Assembly (NCBI GenBank): GCA_003223555.1
Contig: QHVM01000082.1
Location: 1 to 64,000 of the forward strand
Length of the DNA: 64,000 nucleotides
From: Acidobacteriota bacterium
GTDB lineage: Bacteria; Acidobacteriota; Vicinamibacteria; Fen-336
Reading direction: 5' to 3'
Shown: piece after piece, positions 44,557-56,055 of the stretch
Layout: every line of letters starts with the position of its first letter
How positions within the stretch are numbered: the stretch's first letter is position 1
Translations under genes and position numbers: made by a program
Notes under the pieces: generated by a model
Seen by the model: the letters and a program-made list of their open reading frames with translations, nothing else
Database searches by the model: none
Told to the model about the DNA's origin: nothing

Positions 44557-47043
44557 GTGGCAAAGAACCTCGTGATCGTCGAGTCGCCGGCGAAGGCCAA
44601 GACGATCAACAAGTATCTGGGCCGGGACTTCCAGGTGAAGGCCTCCATGGGCCATGTCCGGGACTTGCCCAAGAAGACGCTCGGCGTCGACGTCAAGAAG
44701 GGCTTCCAGGCCGAGTACGAAGTCCTGCCCACGCGCAAGAAGGTGGTCGAGGAGCTGAAGTCGGCGGCGGGGGACGCGGCCGCCATCTACCTGGCCGCCG
44801 ACCCCGACCGCGAAGGTGAAGCGATCTGCTGGCACCTGGCCGAGGTGCTCGGCTCGCGCGCGCGCAGGAAGGTGCGTCGGGTGGTCTTCAACGAGATCAC
44901 CAAGCGGGCCATCGAGCAGGCCTTCGACAACCCGGGCGACCTCGACGAGCGGAAGGTGGACGCCCAGCAGGCCCGCCGGATCCTGGACCGGTTGGTCGGC
45001 TACAAGGTCAGCCCGATCCTGTGGGAGAAGGTGCGGCGCGGGCTGTCGGCCGGCCGCGTGCAGTCGGTCGCCCTCAGGCTCATCTGCGACCGCGAGCGCG
45101 CGATCCGCGCGTTCGTCCCCGAGGAGTACTGGACGGTGGTGGCCCACCTCGCGGCCGGTCAGCCACCCGTCTTCCCGGCCAACCTCGTCAAGAAACACGG
45201 GAAGAACGTCGAGATCGGCAACGAGGAGCAGGCCCGGGCGATCCGGTCGGAGCTCGAGCGGGCCGCCTTCCGGGTGGCAAAGGTCACCGCCCGCGAGCGC
45301 AAGCGCAACCCCATCCCGCCCTTCACCACCTCCAAGCTGCAGCAGGAGGCCTTCAAGAAGCTCCGCTTCTCCGTCAAGAAGACGATGCAGGTGGCGCAGC
45401 GGCTCTACGAGGGTGTGGAGCTGGGCGAGGACGGCAGCCTGGGCCTGATCACCTACATGCGCACCGACTCGTTTCGGGTCTCCGGCGAGGCGCTCTCCGC
45501 GGTGCGCGATCGCATCGCGGCGACCTACGGCGAGGAGTACCTGCCCGAGAAGCCGACCTTCTACCGCAGCAAGAAGGACGCCCAGGACGCGCACGAGGCC
45601 ATCCGGCCGACCTACCTCGACCGCGACCCCGACTCCATCCGGCGTTTCCTCTCCAAGGACGAGTACGCGCTCTACAAGCTCATCTGGAACCGGTTCGTGG
45701 CCTCCCAGATGAAGCCAGCGGTGTACGACGAGACGATCGTGGAGATCGAAGCGGGGCCGTACCTGCTGCGGGCCAAGGGATCGACGCTGAAATTCAAGGG
45801 CTTCCTGGCCGTCTACGAGGAGAGCCCGGACGAGCGGGTCGAGCAGAAGCCCTCCGCGGGGGACGCCGGGAAGGCGGACGCCGGCGAGGCGGAGGCCTCC
45901 GAGGGCTCCGCGGCGCCGGAGCCGGCGCTCCAGCTGCCCCCGCTGGCCGAAGGCGATGCCTTGACGCTGAAGAAGCTCGACACCGACCAGCATTTCACCG
46001 AGCCGCCGCCGCGCTTCAGCGAGGCCAGCCTGGTGAAGGAGCTGGAGGAGAACGGCATCGGCCGGCCGTCGACCTACGCGTCCATCATCGCCACCATCGA
46101 GGCGCGGGACTACATGGAGAAGCGGGAGGCCAAGCTCTATCCCACCGAGCTGGGCTTCCTCGTCACCGACCTGCTCGTCGAGCACTTCCAGGACATCATG
46201 AACGTCGAGTACACCGCGGCCATGGAGGCGGAGCTGGACGAGATCGAGGAGGGCAAGGACAACCTCCTCAACACCCTCAACCAGTTCTGGAAGAAGTTCG
46301 AGAAGGACCTCAAGAAGGCGTCGAAGGAGATGAAGGACGTCAAGGCCATGGAGGAGAAGACCGACGAGGTCTGCGACAAGTGCGGCTCTCCCATGGTCAT
46401 CAAGTGGGGCCGCTACGGGCGCTTCCTGGCCTGCTCGGCCTATCCGGAGTGCAAGAACACCCGGCAGCTCGCCGGAGGCGAGGGCGAAGGGACGCCCGAG
46501 CTGCACGAGGACGTCGCCAAGGAGGTGTGCCCGGTCGATCCCGCCCACGGAGCGATGGTCCTGAAGAAGGGCCGCTACGGGCCGTTCCTGGCCTGCCCGA
46601 ACTACCCCGAGTGCAAGGCCACCAAGCGCCTCGTCCGCGGCGCGGAAGGCAAGCTCCGGGTGGAGGCCCTGCAACCCATCGACGAGAAGTGCCCGGAGTG
46701 CGGCAAGCCGCTCATGTGGCGCCGCGGCCGGTTCGGCCCCTTCGTGGCGTGCAGCGACTACCCCAATTGCAAGTACATCAAGAAGAAGGAGGCCCGCGAG
46801 ATCGGTCTGTTGTGCCCGGAGTGCGGCGAGGGCCAGGTCGTGGAGCGCAAGGGACGCTGGGGGCGCTCGTTCTACGGCTGCCGGCGGTACCCCGAGTGCA
46901 AGTTCACCGCCTACCACCTGCCGATCGCCGAGCCCTGCCCCGACTGCGGCCGGCCCTACCTGCTGGCCAAGGAGACCAAGAAGGAAGGCAAGGTCATCTA
47001 CTGCGGCAACGAGGCCTGCCATTACAAGCGCGAAGCCGCCTGA
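44557..47043 (+). CDS. topA: DNA topoisomerase I with several C-terminal zinc ribbons
   Basis: VAKNLVIVESPAKAKTINKYLGRDFQVKASMGHVRDLP; YMRTDSFRVSGEAL; CDKCGSPMVIKWGRYGRFLACSAYPECKNT and further CxxC repeats; GTG start at 44557. Confidence 0.97.
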   Translation: MAKNLVIVESPAKAKTINKYLGRDFQVKASMGHVRDLPKKTLGVDVKKGFQAEYEVLPTRKKVVEELKSAAGDAAAIYLAADPDREGEAICWHLAEVLGSRARRKVRRVVFNEITKRAIEQAFDNPGDLDERKVDAQQARRILDRLVGYKVSPILWEKVRRGLSAGRVQSVALRLICDRERAIRAFVPEEYWTVVAHLAAGQPPVFPANLVKKHGKNVEIGNEEQARAIRSELERAAFRVAKVTARERKRNPIPPFTTSKLQQEAFKKLRFSVKKTMQVAQRLYEGVELGEDGSLGLITYMRTDSFRVSGEALSAVRDRIAATYGEEYLPEKPTFYRSKKDAQDAHEAIRPTYLDRDPDSIRRFLSKDEYALYKLIWNRFVASQMKPAVYDETIVEIEAGPYLLRAKGSTLKFKGFLAVYEESPDERVEQKPSAGDAGKADAGEAEASEGSAAPEPALQLPPLAEGDALTLKKLDTDQHFTEPPPRFSEASLVKELEENGIGRPSTYASIIATIEARDYMEKREAKLYPTELGFLVTDLLVEHFQDIMNVEYTAAMEAELDEIEEGKDNLLNTLNQFWKKFEKDLKKASKEMKDVKAMEEKTDEVCDKCGSPMVIKWGRYGRFLACSAYPECKNTRQLAGGEGEGTPELHEDVAKEVCPVDPAHGAMVLKKGRYGPFLACPNYPECKATKRLVRGAEGKLRVEALQPIDEKCPECGKPLMWRRGRFGPFVACSDYPNCKYIKKKEAREIGLLCPECGEGQVVERKGRWGRSFYGCRRYPECKFTAYHLPIAEPCPDCGRPYLLAKETKKEGKVIYCGNEACHYKREAA

Positions 47044-47057
47044 CCCTCTGGACCGGC

Positions 47058-47200
47058 CTTTAAACGAGGACACGAAGGAAGGAAATCAGGCACACGACCG
47101 CCGGAGGGACCAGACTCACGGCGCTATAATCTTCACTTCTGGCAATAACTTGTTCCCTCTGCGTCCTCTCCGTTTTCCTCTGCGTCCTCTGCGTTAAAGG
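47058..47200. repeat. Dispersed palindromic intergenic repeat, copy 5
   Basis: CTTTAAACGAGGACACGAAGGAAGG...TCCCTCTGCGTCCTCTCCGTTTTCCTCTGCGTCCTCTGCGTTAAAGG, between topA and trmFO. Confidence 0.8.
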
Positions 47201-47203
47201 GCA

Positions 47204-48565
47204 ATGACTGAGCGCGTGACGATCGTTGGCGGGGGGCTCGCCGGGTGCGAGGCCGCCTGGCAGCTCGCCCGCCGCGGCGTCGGCGTGGACCTCCACGAGA
47301 TGCGCCCGGTCAAGTCCACGCCGGTGCACCAGACCGACCGCCTGGCCGAGCTCGTCTGCTCCAACAGCCTGCGCGGCAACGCCCTCGACCAGGCCGCCGG
47401 CCTGCTCAAGGAAGAGATGCGCCGGATGGACTCGCTCATCGTCCGGATCGCCGACGCGGTACGGGTGCCCGCGGGAAGCGCGCTCGCGGTCGACCGGGCA
47501 TTGTTCGCGGAGCGGGTGAGCGAGGCGGTGGCGGGCCGGCCCGAGGTCCGCCTGCATCGCGGCGAGGTGACGCGGCTGCCCGAGGACGAGGTGGCCATCG
47601 TCGCCACCGGCCCCCTGACCTCGGAGGCGCTGGCGGCGGAGGTCTCGGCCTTCGTCGGCGATTCCCACCTCTATTTCTACGACGCGGTGAGCCCGGTCGT
47701 GGAGGCCGATTCGCTCGACTTCGCGAAGACGTTCAAGGCCTCCCGCTACGGGAAGGGGGGCGACGACTACGTCAACTGCCCCCTCGGCGAGGCGGAGTAC
47801 CGCGCCTTCCATGGCGCCCTCATCCGCGCCGAGTGCGCGGCCCTGCACGCCTTCGAGCACGAGTTCTTCTTCGAAGGCTGCCTTCCGGTCGAGGTCATCG
47901 CCAGCCGCGGAGAGCAGACGCTGCTCTTCGGGCCGATGAAGCCGGTGGGCCTGGTCGACCCGCGCACGGGCGCGCGGCCCTTCGCGGTCGTCCAGCTCCG
48001 GCAGGACGACCTGGCCGCCAGCCATTACTCGATGGTCGGCTTCCAGACCCAGCTCAAGTGGGGGGAGCAGAAGCGTGTCTTCCGGATGATCCCGGGCCTC
48101 GAGGGCGCGGAGTTCGTCCGCTACGGGATGATCCACCGCAACACCTACGTGAACGCCCCCTCCTCGCTGGAGCCGACGTTCGAGACCCGCCGCCGCCCGG
48201 GCCTGTTCTTCGCCGGCCAGATGTCCGGGGTGGAGGGCTACGTGGAGTCGGCCGCCTCGGGCCTGCTGGCCGGCGTCGGGGCCGCCTTCCGGGCCCGCGG
48301 CCGCCCGCCGCTCGCCTTCCCGGAAGACACGGCCCTCGGCGCCCTGGGGCGCTACGTGGCCCGCAGCGATCCCCGGAACTACCAGCCGACCAACATCGCG
48401 TTCGGTTTGCTGCCGGACCTCGATCACCGCATCCGTGACAAGGCCCGCAAGCGCCTCGCTCTGTCGGCCCGGGCCCTCGAGTCGCTGGAGCGGTTCCGGG
48501 CCGCGCTCCCGGAGGCGGGGACCGCCCTCCGTCCGCTCCCCGCGCTCCAGGCCCGCGGCTCGTGA
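47204..48565 (+). CDS. trmFO: tRNA (uracil-5-)-methyltransferase, folate/FAD-dependent
   Basis: VTIVGGGLAGCEAAWQLARRGVGVDLHEMRPVKSTPVHQTDRLAELVCSNSLRG; FFAGQMSGVEGYVESAASGLLAG. Confidence 0.97.
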   Translation: MTERVTIVGGGLAGCEAAWQLARRGVGVDLHEMRPVKSTPVHQTDRLAELVCSNSLRGNALDQAAGLLKEEMRRMDSLIVRIADAVRVPAGSALAVDRALFAERVSEAVAGRPEVRLHRGEVTRLPEDEVAIVATGPLTSEALAAEVSAFVGDSHLYFYDAVSPVVEADSLDFAKTFKASRYGKGGDDYVNCPLGEAEYRAFHGALIRAECAALHAFEHEFFFEGCLPVEVIASRGEQTLLFGPMKPVGLVDPRTGARPFAVVQLRQDDLAASHYSMVGFQTQLKWGEQKRVFRMIPGLEGAEFVRYGMIHRNTYVNAPSSLEPTFETRRRPGLFFAGQMSGVEGYVESAASGLLAGVGAAFRARGRPPLAFPEDTALGALGRYVARSDPRNYQPTNIAFGLLPDLDHRIRDKARKRLALSARALESLERFRAALPEAGTALRPLPALQARGS

Positions 48566-49443
48566 AGAGATCCATCGCGGCCTTCCGCCGGCACCTGGAA
48601 CGTGAGCGCAACGCATCCCCGCATACGGTGCGCGCGTACCTGGACGACCTCGGCCAGTTCACCGCCCACCTGCGGGCGGAGCTGGACCGCGAGCCACGGC
48701 CCCGGGACGTCGACCATCTACTGATCCGCGGCTTCCTGGCCCGCCTGCATCGGCAAGGGCTCAAGAAGAGCTCCGCGGCGCGAAAGCTGGCGACGCTGCG
48801 CACCTTCTTCCGATACCTGTGCCGGCAGGGGATCCTGTCGTCCAATCCCGCCCGCCCGATTCTGTCCCCGCGCCTGGAGCGGCTCATCCCCGCTCATCTC
48901 GAGGAGGCGCAGGTGGCGCGGCTGGTCGAGGTGGAGGGCGAGGGGGCGGCGGCCATCCGCGCGCGGGCCCTCCTGGAGCTGCTTTATGCCACCGGCATCC
49001 GCTGTTCCGAGCTCGTGGGGCTGGATCTCCCGGAGGTCGATTTCGAGGCGCGGTTCGTTCGAGTTCTGGGTAAAGGCAGAAAAGAGAGAGTTGTACCATT
49101 CGGCGAGCCGGCGCGCAGGGCGCTCGGAGACTACCTGCCCGTCCGCTCCCGGGCCCGGCCGCGCACCGATGCCCTGTTCGTCAATGCGCGCGGGGGCCGA
49201 TTGACGGATCGGTCCGTGCGCCTCATCGTCGAGCGGCGCGTGAGGCAGCTCGCCCTTTCGCAGCGCGTCAGCCCGCATGGCCTGCGACACAGCTTCGCCA
49301 CCCATCTGCTCGAGCGCGGGGCGGATCTGCGGGCCATCCAGGAGCTCCTCGGCCATGCCCGCTTGTCCACGACGCAGCGCTATACGCACGTAGATGCGCG
49401 CCATATTCTGGAGATCTACAAAAAGACGCATCCGAGGGCGTAG
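48562..49443 (+). CDS. Tyrosine recombinase XerC/XerD-type
   Basis: SPHTVRAYLDDLGQF; LYATGIRCSELVGL; GKGRKERVVPFGEPARRAL; HGLRHSFATHLLERGADLRAIQELLGHARLSTTQRYTHVD. Confidence 0.96.
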   Translation: MKRSIAAFRRHLERERNASPHTVRAYLDDLGQFTAHLRAELDREPRPRDVDHLLIRGFLARLHRQGLKKSSAARKLATLRTFFRYLCRQGILSSNPARPILSPRLERLIPAHLEEAQVARLVEVEGEGAAAIRARALLELLYATGIRCSELVGLDLPEVDFEARFVRVLGKGRKERVVPFGEPARRALGDYLPVRSRARPRTDALFVNARGGRLTDRSVRLIVERRVRQLALSQRVSPHGLRHSFATHLLERGADLRAIQELLGHARLSTTQRYTHVDARHILEIYKKTHPRA

Positions 49444-49501
49444 GAATATCTGGTGATAGGCAGAAATCAGGCCGACGTCCCACGTGCCGCGTCTTAGTTC
49501 C

Positions 49502-50101
49502 ATGAGGCCGATGGCGCCCAGCGACGAGGAACTGGTGGAACAGTTCCAGCAGGGGGATTCGTCCGCCTTCGACGCCCTCGTACGCCGCTGGGACCGGAAG
49601 GTCCAGGGAGCGATCTATCGGCTGGTGGGACCGAGCGAAGACGTTCGCGACCTCAGCCAGGAGACGCTGCTCAAGGCGTACCGCGGCCTGCGGACCTTCA
49701 AGAAGGAGGCGCGCTTCTCGTCGTGGCTCTACCAGATCGCCCTCAACGTCTGCCGGGACCGGATGCGCCGGGGCCGGGGCCGCAGCTACGTCAGCTTCGA
49801 CGAGCTGACCGACGGGGGGGAGAGCCCGGGAGAGGCCGGACGCAGCGCGCTCGAGCTCATCGAGTCTCGCGACCTTTCCCGGCAGGTGGCAGCGGCGGTG
49901 GCGGCGCTGCCCATGGAGCAGCGGGAGGTCATCGTGCTGAAGGAGTATCAAGGGCTGACCTTCGTCGAGATCGCCGAGGCGCTCGACGTCCCCCTGTCGA
50001 CGGTCAAGACGCGGCTCTACCGGGGCCTGGGGCAGCTCCGGCAGCAGCTCATCCGCCAGGGCATCCGGGGATCGGCCCCGGTTCCCGCCCCGACCTCATG
50101 A
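49502..50101 (+). CDS. ECF RNA polymerase sigma factor
   Basis: DEELVEQFQQGDSSAFDALVRRW; DLSQETLLKAYRGLRTFKKEARFSSWLYQIALNVCRD; LPMEQREVIVLKEYQGLTFVEIAEALDVPLSTVKTRLYRGLGQL. Confidence 0.95.
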   Translation: MRPMAPSDEELVEQFQQGDSSAFDALVRRWDRKVQGAIYRLVGPSEDVRDLSQETLLKAYRGLRTFKKEARFSSWLYQIALNVCRDRMRRGRGRSYVSFDELTDGGESPGEAGRSALELIESRDLSRQVAAAVAALPMEQREVIVLKEYQGLTFVEIAEALDVPLSTVKTRLYRGLGQLRQQLIRQGIRGSAPVPAPTS

Positions 50102-50135
50102 CGGGCCACGAGGGAGAAGAGAGCCCGGGGGAGAC

Positions 50136-50798
50136 GTGATGGATTGCGACGCGTTCCGCGACGAGATGATGGACCTTCTCTACGGCGAGGCTCCACCGGC
50201 CGTGGCGCAGCGGCTGGAGGCGCACGAGGCCGCCTGTCCCGGCTGCCGCGAAGAGCTGGCTTCCTACCGGCGGCTCCGGCGCGGCCTGGCCGCCTGGCGC
50301 GTCCCGGCCGAGCTGGAGGCGCGCGCCCGGCCGCGAGCGGTCGCGCGGCCGTACCTGGCCGCGGCGGCGGCGCTGCTGCTCCTGGTCGGGGGGGGGCTCG
50401 TGCTGCGCGGCTCCGAGGTGCGCTACGAGGCGGGCCGCTTCGCCTTCCGGCTCGGCCGCGGCTCCGGCCCGGCCGAGGTGCAGACGGAGTTGGCGGCCCA
50501 GGAGGCGCGCCACCGCCAGGAGATGCAGGGCCTTCGGCTGAGCCTCGCCTCGTCCCGGCGCGGCGATGACCAGCTGCTCCGCACGGTGCAGGAGATGATC
50601 GCGCAGAGCGAGGCCCGGCAGGCGGGCCTCTTCACCGCCGGGCTCGAGCGTCTCGAGGAGCGCACCGAGGCGCGGCGGCAGTACGACCTCGCCCAGGTCG
50701 GGGTGGGGCTCAGCTATCTCGACGGCAAGGCGGGCCTGCAGGCCGCCCGGACCACGGAGCTGATGGGCCACGTGCTGCAGGCCTCGCAGAAGAGATGA
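50136..50798 (+). CDS. Zinc-finger (zf-HC2) anti-sigma factor-like membrane protein
   Basis: RLEAHEAACPGCREELASYRRLRRGL (HxxxCxxC) followed by TM segment YLAAAAALLLLVGGGLVL. Confidence 0.88.
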   Translation: MMDCDAFRDEMMDLLYGEAPPAVAQRLEAHEAACPGCREELASYRRLRRGLAAWRVPAELEARARPRAVARPYLAAAAALLLLVGGGLVLRGSEVRYEAGRFAFRLGRGSGPAEVQTELAAQEARHRQEMQGLRLSLASSRRGDDQLLRTVQEMIAQSEARQAGLFTAGLERLEERTEARRQYDLAQVGVGLSYLDGKAGLQAARTTELMGHVLQASQKR

Positions 50799-51973
50799 CC
50801 ATGCGCCTGCCTTCCGCTGCCTGGCGCGTGGCGGGCATGCTGTGCCTGCTCGCTCCCCGCTTCGCCTCGGCGCAGGTCACCCCTGATCCGCGAGCGGAGT
50901 TCGCCGGCTTCGCCTCCGCGCTCGACGCCGCGGTGCGGCGGGTGAGCCGTCCCAGCCTGATGCTGGCCGGCCGGGAAGCCACCCGCGCCTACCGGCTGGC
51001 CGGCTTCGGCGCCCTGTTCGTGCTCCCACCGCGCTCCCTGCCGGCCGCGGCCACGCGCTCGGCTTCCGAGCGCGCGGCCGCCCGCGCCGTCAGGGAGGCC
51101 ATCCGCCACCTGGAGCAGGCCCTCAAGACCGCCGTGTCTCCCGACGTGCGCCAGCAGATGGAAACGAGCCTGCGGGTGCTCCGGCTGACGCAGGCCGAGC
51201 TGCGCGGACCGGCCCCCGACGCCGTCTCGAGCGTCTTCTTCCTCAATCCTCCCGCGAGCCCGGACGTCGTCGTCCGGGCCCAGGTCGAGCCCGCCCATCC
51301 GGAATCGATGCGGCTGCAGGCGCTCCAGCGGGAGCTCGAGACGCAGATGGCCGCGCAGATGCGCGCGCTCCAGGAAGCCGAGCGCACGCAAGGCGAGCGG
51401 GCGCGGGCCCGGGCCCGGGAGATGGAGAGCGAGGTCCACGAGCTGCAGGCGCAGATGGAGGCCGTGCGCCGCGAGGTCGAGGAGGCGCGGGTGGAGGCCG
51501 AGCGTCGGGTCGAGATGCGTCTGGGGAACGCGAACCCACCCGCCGACCTCCCGGAGGCGCCCGCCGTCCCGATGCGCCCTCTCCCCGGCTCCAACGCCAT
51601 CCCCGCCCCGGCGCCCGCGGCTCCGGCCCTGGCGCCTCCCGTCCCGCCCCCCGTCGCGCCCCCCGCGCCGTGGCAGCTCTGGTTCCGCGGCGAGGAGCCG
51701 GCCGACGGCCGCTCCGGCGAGGCGGTCATCCGGGACGTGAAGGCGGCGGTGACCGGGCTGATGGAGAGGCAGGGTGGCCTGCTGCGGCAGCTGAGGCCGG
51801 ACGAGTACGTGGCGGTCGCGGTGGACTTCGTGCGCAACGGGCCCCTGCTGGCCGAGGGCCGGGTGCAGAAGACGCTGGTGGTGAAGGTGCGCAAGCGCGA
51901 TCTCGACGAGCGCCGGGCCGGCCGCCTGGGCGCCGACGAGCTGCGCCGCCGCATCGATTACGCCGAGTACTGA
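50795..51973 (+). CDS. Exported protein with coiled coil and Pro/Ala linker, unknown function
   Basis: Signal peptide ending FASAQ; long coiled coil (ELETQMAAQMRALQEAERTQGERARARAREMESEVHELQAQMEAVRREVEEARVEAERRVEMRL); C-terminal globular part; 4-bp overlap with the anti-sigma gene. Confidence 0.7.
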   Translation: MTMRLPSAAWRVAGMLCLLAPRFASAQVTPDPRAEFAGFASALDAAVRRVSRPSLMLAGREATRAYRLAGFGALFVLPPRSLPAAATRSASERAAARAVREAIRHLEQALKTAVSPDVRQQMETSLRVLRLTQAELRGPAPDAVSSVFFLNPPASPDVVVRAQVEPAHPESMRLQALQRELETQMAAQMRALQEAERTQGERARARAREMESEVHELQAQMEAVRREVEEARVEAERRVEMRLGNANPPADLPEAPAVPMRPLPGSNAIPAPAPAAPALAPPVPPPVAPPAPWQLWFRGEEPADGRSGEAVIRDVKAAVTGLMERQGGLLRQLRPDEYVAVAVDFVRNGPLLAEGRVQKTLVVKVRKRDLDERRAGRLGADELRRRIDYAEY

Positions 51974-52071
51974 ACCCCGAGCGCCCTCGCGCTGCGCCCG
52001 GCCCGTTTCGTTGACCCTCCCGCGGGGCGCTCCTATACTAAACGTCCGAGCCCGGCCGCCGGGCGGCCTCC

Positions 52072-52614
52072 ATGGACCAATCCTCCATCCTGCACGGGAC
52101 GACCATCCTCGCGGTGCGCCACCACGGACGCAGCGCGATCGCCGGCGACGGGCAGGTGACGCTCGGCCGGACGGTGATGAAGCACGGCGCGCGGAAGATC
52201 CGGCGGCTGCACAACGGGCAGGTCCTGGCTGGCTTCGCCGGCTCGACCGCCGACGCCCTGGCGCTGTTCGCCAAGTTCGAGGCGAAGATCGAGGAGTACC
52301 GCGGCAACCTCGAGCGGGCGGCGGTGGAGCTGTCGAAGGAATGGCGGACCGACCGTGTGCTGCGCCGGCTGGAGGCCTTCCTGGTGGTGGCCGACCGCGA
52401 ATCGGCCTTTCTGCTGTCGGGGGCCGGGGACGTCATCGCTCCCGACGACGGCATCGTGGCCGTCGGCAGCGGAGGCCCCTATGCCCTGGCGGCCGCCCGC
52501 GCGCTGGCGCGCTTCACCGAGATGGACGCCCCCACCCTGGCCGTGGAGGCGCTGCGGATCGCCGCTTCCATCTGCGTGTACACGAACGACTCGATCGTCG
52601 TGGAGTCGCTCTGA
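52072..52614 (+). CDS. hslV: ATP-dependent protease proteolytic subunit HslV
   Basis: [53 protein letters not shown]. Confidence 0.98.
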   Translation: MDQSSILHGTTILAVRHHGRSAIAGDGQVTLGRTVMKHGARKIRRLHNGQVLAGFAGSTADALALFAKFEAKIEEYRGNLERAAVELSKEWRTDRVLRRLEAFLVVADRESAFLLSGAGDVIAPDDGIVAVGSGGPYALAAARALARFTEMDAPTLAVEALRIAASICVYTNDSIVVESL

Positions 52615-52615
52615 G

Positions 52616-54003
<1,388 letters not shown>

Positions 54004-54007
<4 letters not shown>

Positions 54008-55116
54008 CCGCCTCCCGCCGGGCGGGGCCGACCTCGCGCCGGGGTTTCCTCGCCATGGCTTCCGCGCTGCTCCTGGCCGCGCCGGCGTGCGGGAAGCGGG
54101 GAGAGCCCCTGCCGCCCCTTCCCCGGACGCCGCAACCGGTCACGGAGCTGCGGCTGGCCCAGCGGGGGGCCATGCTGGAGCTGAGCTATGTCGCGCCGCG
54201 CCTCACGGCGGGAGGCGCGCGCCTGGGCGTGCTGGAGGTCGAGCTGATGCGGGCGGATGCGCCGGGGGACTTCCCCAAGGTAGCGCGCCGGACCCGCCGC
54301 AGGGTGGCCCCCGGGGAGACGCTCGTGGACACCGAGCCGCTCCCCCCGCCGGGCTCGGTGGTGCGCGTGAGGGCGCAGGCGCGGGTGGGAGGAGAGATCT
54401 CCCCTCCTTCCCCGGTCGTCTCGCTCACCGTCCAGCCGCCCCCGAGCCCCCCGACCAGCTTCGTGGCGCAGCTCGAGCCTCAGGCGGTCGTGCTGGCGTG
54501 GGTGCCGCCCCCGTCGCCGCCGCCGACCCCACCGCCGTCGCCCTCGCCCTCCCCGAGCGCAACGCCGAGCGCGGGGCTCGGCGCTTCGCCCCGGCCGAGT
54601 CCGAGTCCTTCGCCGTCGCCCAAGCTCCAGGGAGGCTTCTGGGTCTATCGCCGGGAGCCTGAGAGCGCCTACCGCCGGCCCCTGACTCCGGCGCCGGTGG
54701 CGGGCTCGCCCTTCCGGGACGCGACCATCGCGGCCGGAGAGCGCTGGTGCTACGTCGTGCGCACGGTCGCCTCCAGCGACCCGGTGGTGGAGAGCGCCAG
54801 CTCCGGTGAGGCTTGCGTCGAGAACAAGGACGTCTTTCCGCCCGCCCCGCCGACCGGGCTGGCCGTGCTGCCGAGAGAGGACGGGCTGGAGGTCTCGTGG
54901 AGCCCGTCGCTGGAGAGCGACCTCGCGGCCTATCGCGTCTACCGCACCGAGGGGGGCGGCCCCCGGACCAGGGTGGGCGAGGTCGCGGCGCCCGAGACCA
55001 GCTTCCGCGACAGCGCCGCCCCGCACGGGGCGGCGCTCGCCTACGCGGTGACCGCCGTCGACCGCGATGGCAACGAGAGCGCGCCCTCGGCCCCCGTCGA
55101 GGCCCGGCGTCCCTAG
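54004..55116 (+). CDS. Fibronectin-type-III-like lipoprotein with Pro/Ser-rich linker
   Basis: [20 protein letters not shown] lipobox; Fn3-like repeats; [22 protein letters not shown]...SPSPSPSP linker. Confidence 0.72.
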
Positions 55117-55169
55117 GGGCGCGTGAGGACCTTTCCCCGAGGGGATATCATTCCCCTGAGGAGGCACTC

Positions 55170-55838
55170 ATGAAGATCTTCCTGGATACGGCAAGCCTGA
55201 AGGAGATTCGCGAAGCGGCGGCCCTGGGAGTCGTCGACGGCATCACCACCAACCCTACCCTGCTCTCCAAGGAGAGCGGCGAGCCGGAAGACATCCTGGT
55301 CCAGATCTGCGAGACGGTGAACGGGCCCATCTCGGCCGAGGTGGTGGCGACCGATGCCGAGGGCATGATGCGGGAGGGCCGGCACTGGGCCGGCGTACAC
55401 CGGAACATCGTCGTCAAGTGCCCGTGCACGACGGAGGGCCTCAAGGCCACCAAGGCCCTCAGCAGCGAGGGGATCCGCATCAACATGACGCTCGTCTTCT
55501 CGGCCACCCAGGCCCTGCTGGCGGCCAAGGCCGGGGCCAGCATCTGCTCGCCGTTCGTCGGCCGGATCGACGACATCGCCAGCCCGGGGATGGAGGTCGT
55601 GCGGGACATCGTGCAGATCTACCGCAACTACTCGTTCCCGTGCGAGGTCCTGGCGGCGAGCCTGCGCCATCCGATGCACGTGGTGGAGGCAGCCAAGCTG
55701 GGGGCCCACATCGGCACCATGCCCTACTCGGTGTTCACCGCCCTCGTGAAGCATCCGCTGACCGACATCGGCCTCAAGAAGTTCCTCGAGGACTGGGAGA
55801 AGGCCAAGAAGGAGATGGGGGCCAAGGCCGCCCGCTGA
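55170..55838 (+). CDS. Transaldolase / fructose-6-phosphate aldolase family
   Basis: [82 protein letters not shown]. Confidence 0.96.
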   Translation: MKIFLDTASLKEIREAAALGVVDGITTNPTLLSKESGEPEDILVQICETVNGPISAEVVATDAEGMMREGRHWAGVHRNIVVKCPCTTEGLKATKALSSEGIRINMTLVFSATQALLAAKAGASICSPFVGRIDDIASPGMEVVRDIVQIYRNYSFPCEVLAASLRHPMHVVEAAKLGAHIGTMPYSVFTALVKHPLTDIGLKKFLEDWEKAKKEMGAKAAR

Positions 55839-55842
55839 CGCC

Positions 55843-56055
55843 ATGCCCGTCTACGAGTACGTCTGCCAGTCCTGCCGCGCCAGCTTCGAGGCCTACGTGC
55901 GCGCCTGGGGAGAGCCGGTGAGCTGTCCCCGCTGCCAGGGCACGGAGGTGGAGAGGCAGGTCTCCCGCTTCGCCTTCGCGGGCCCGCGGGGCTCCGTCCC
56001 GTCGTCGGGCGGGGGCTGCGGCTGCGGACGGGGCGGTTGCGGCTGTGGCCATTAA
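55843..56055 (+). CDS. FmdB-family zinc-ribbon protein with Gly/Cys-rich tail
   Basis: [45 protein letters not shown]...[15 protein letters not shown]. Confidence 0.88.
   Translation: MPVYEYVCQSCRASFEAYVRAWGEPVSCPRCQGTEVERQVSRFAFAGPRGSVPSSGGGCGCGRGGCGCGH

Noticed and set aside
54480-54640. CCGTCGCC/CCGAGTCC tandem-like repeats
   Set aside because: They encode a Pro/Ser-rich linker inside the Fn3-like lipoprotein, in frame with good flanking domains; ordinary low-complexity linker.
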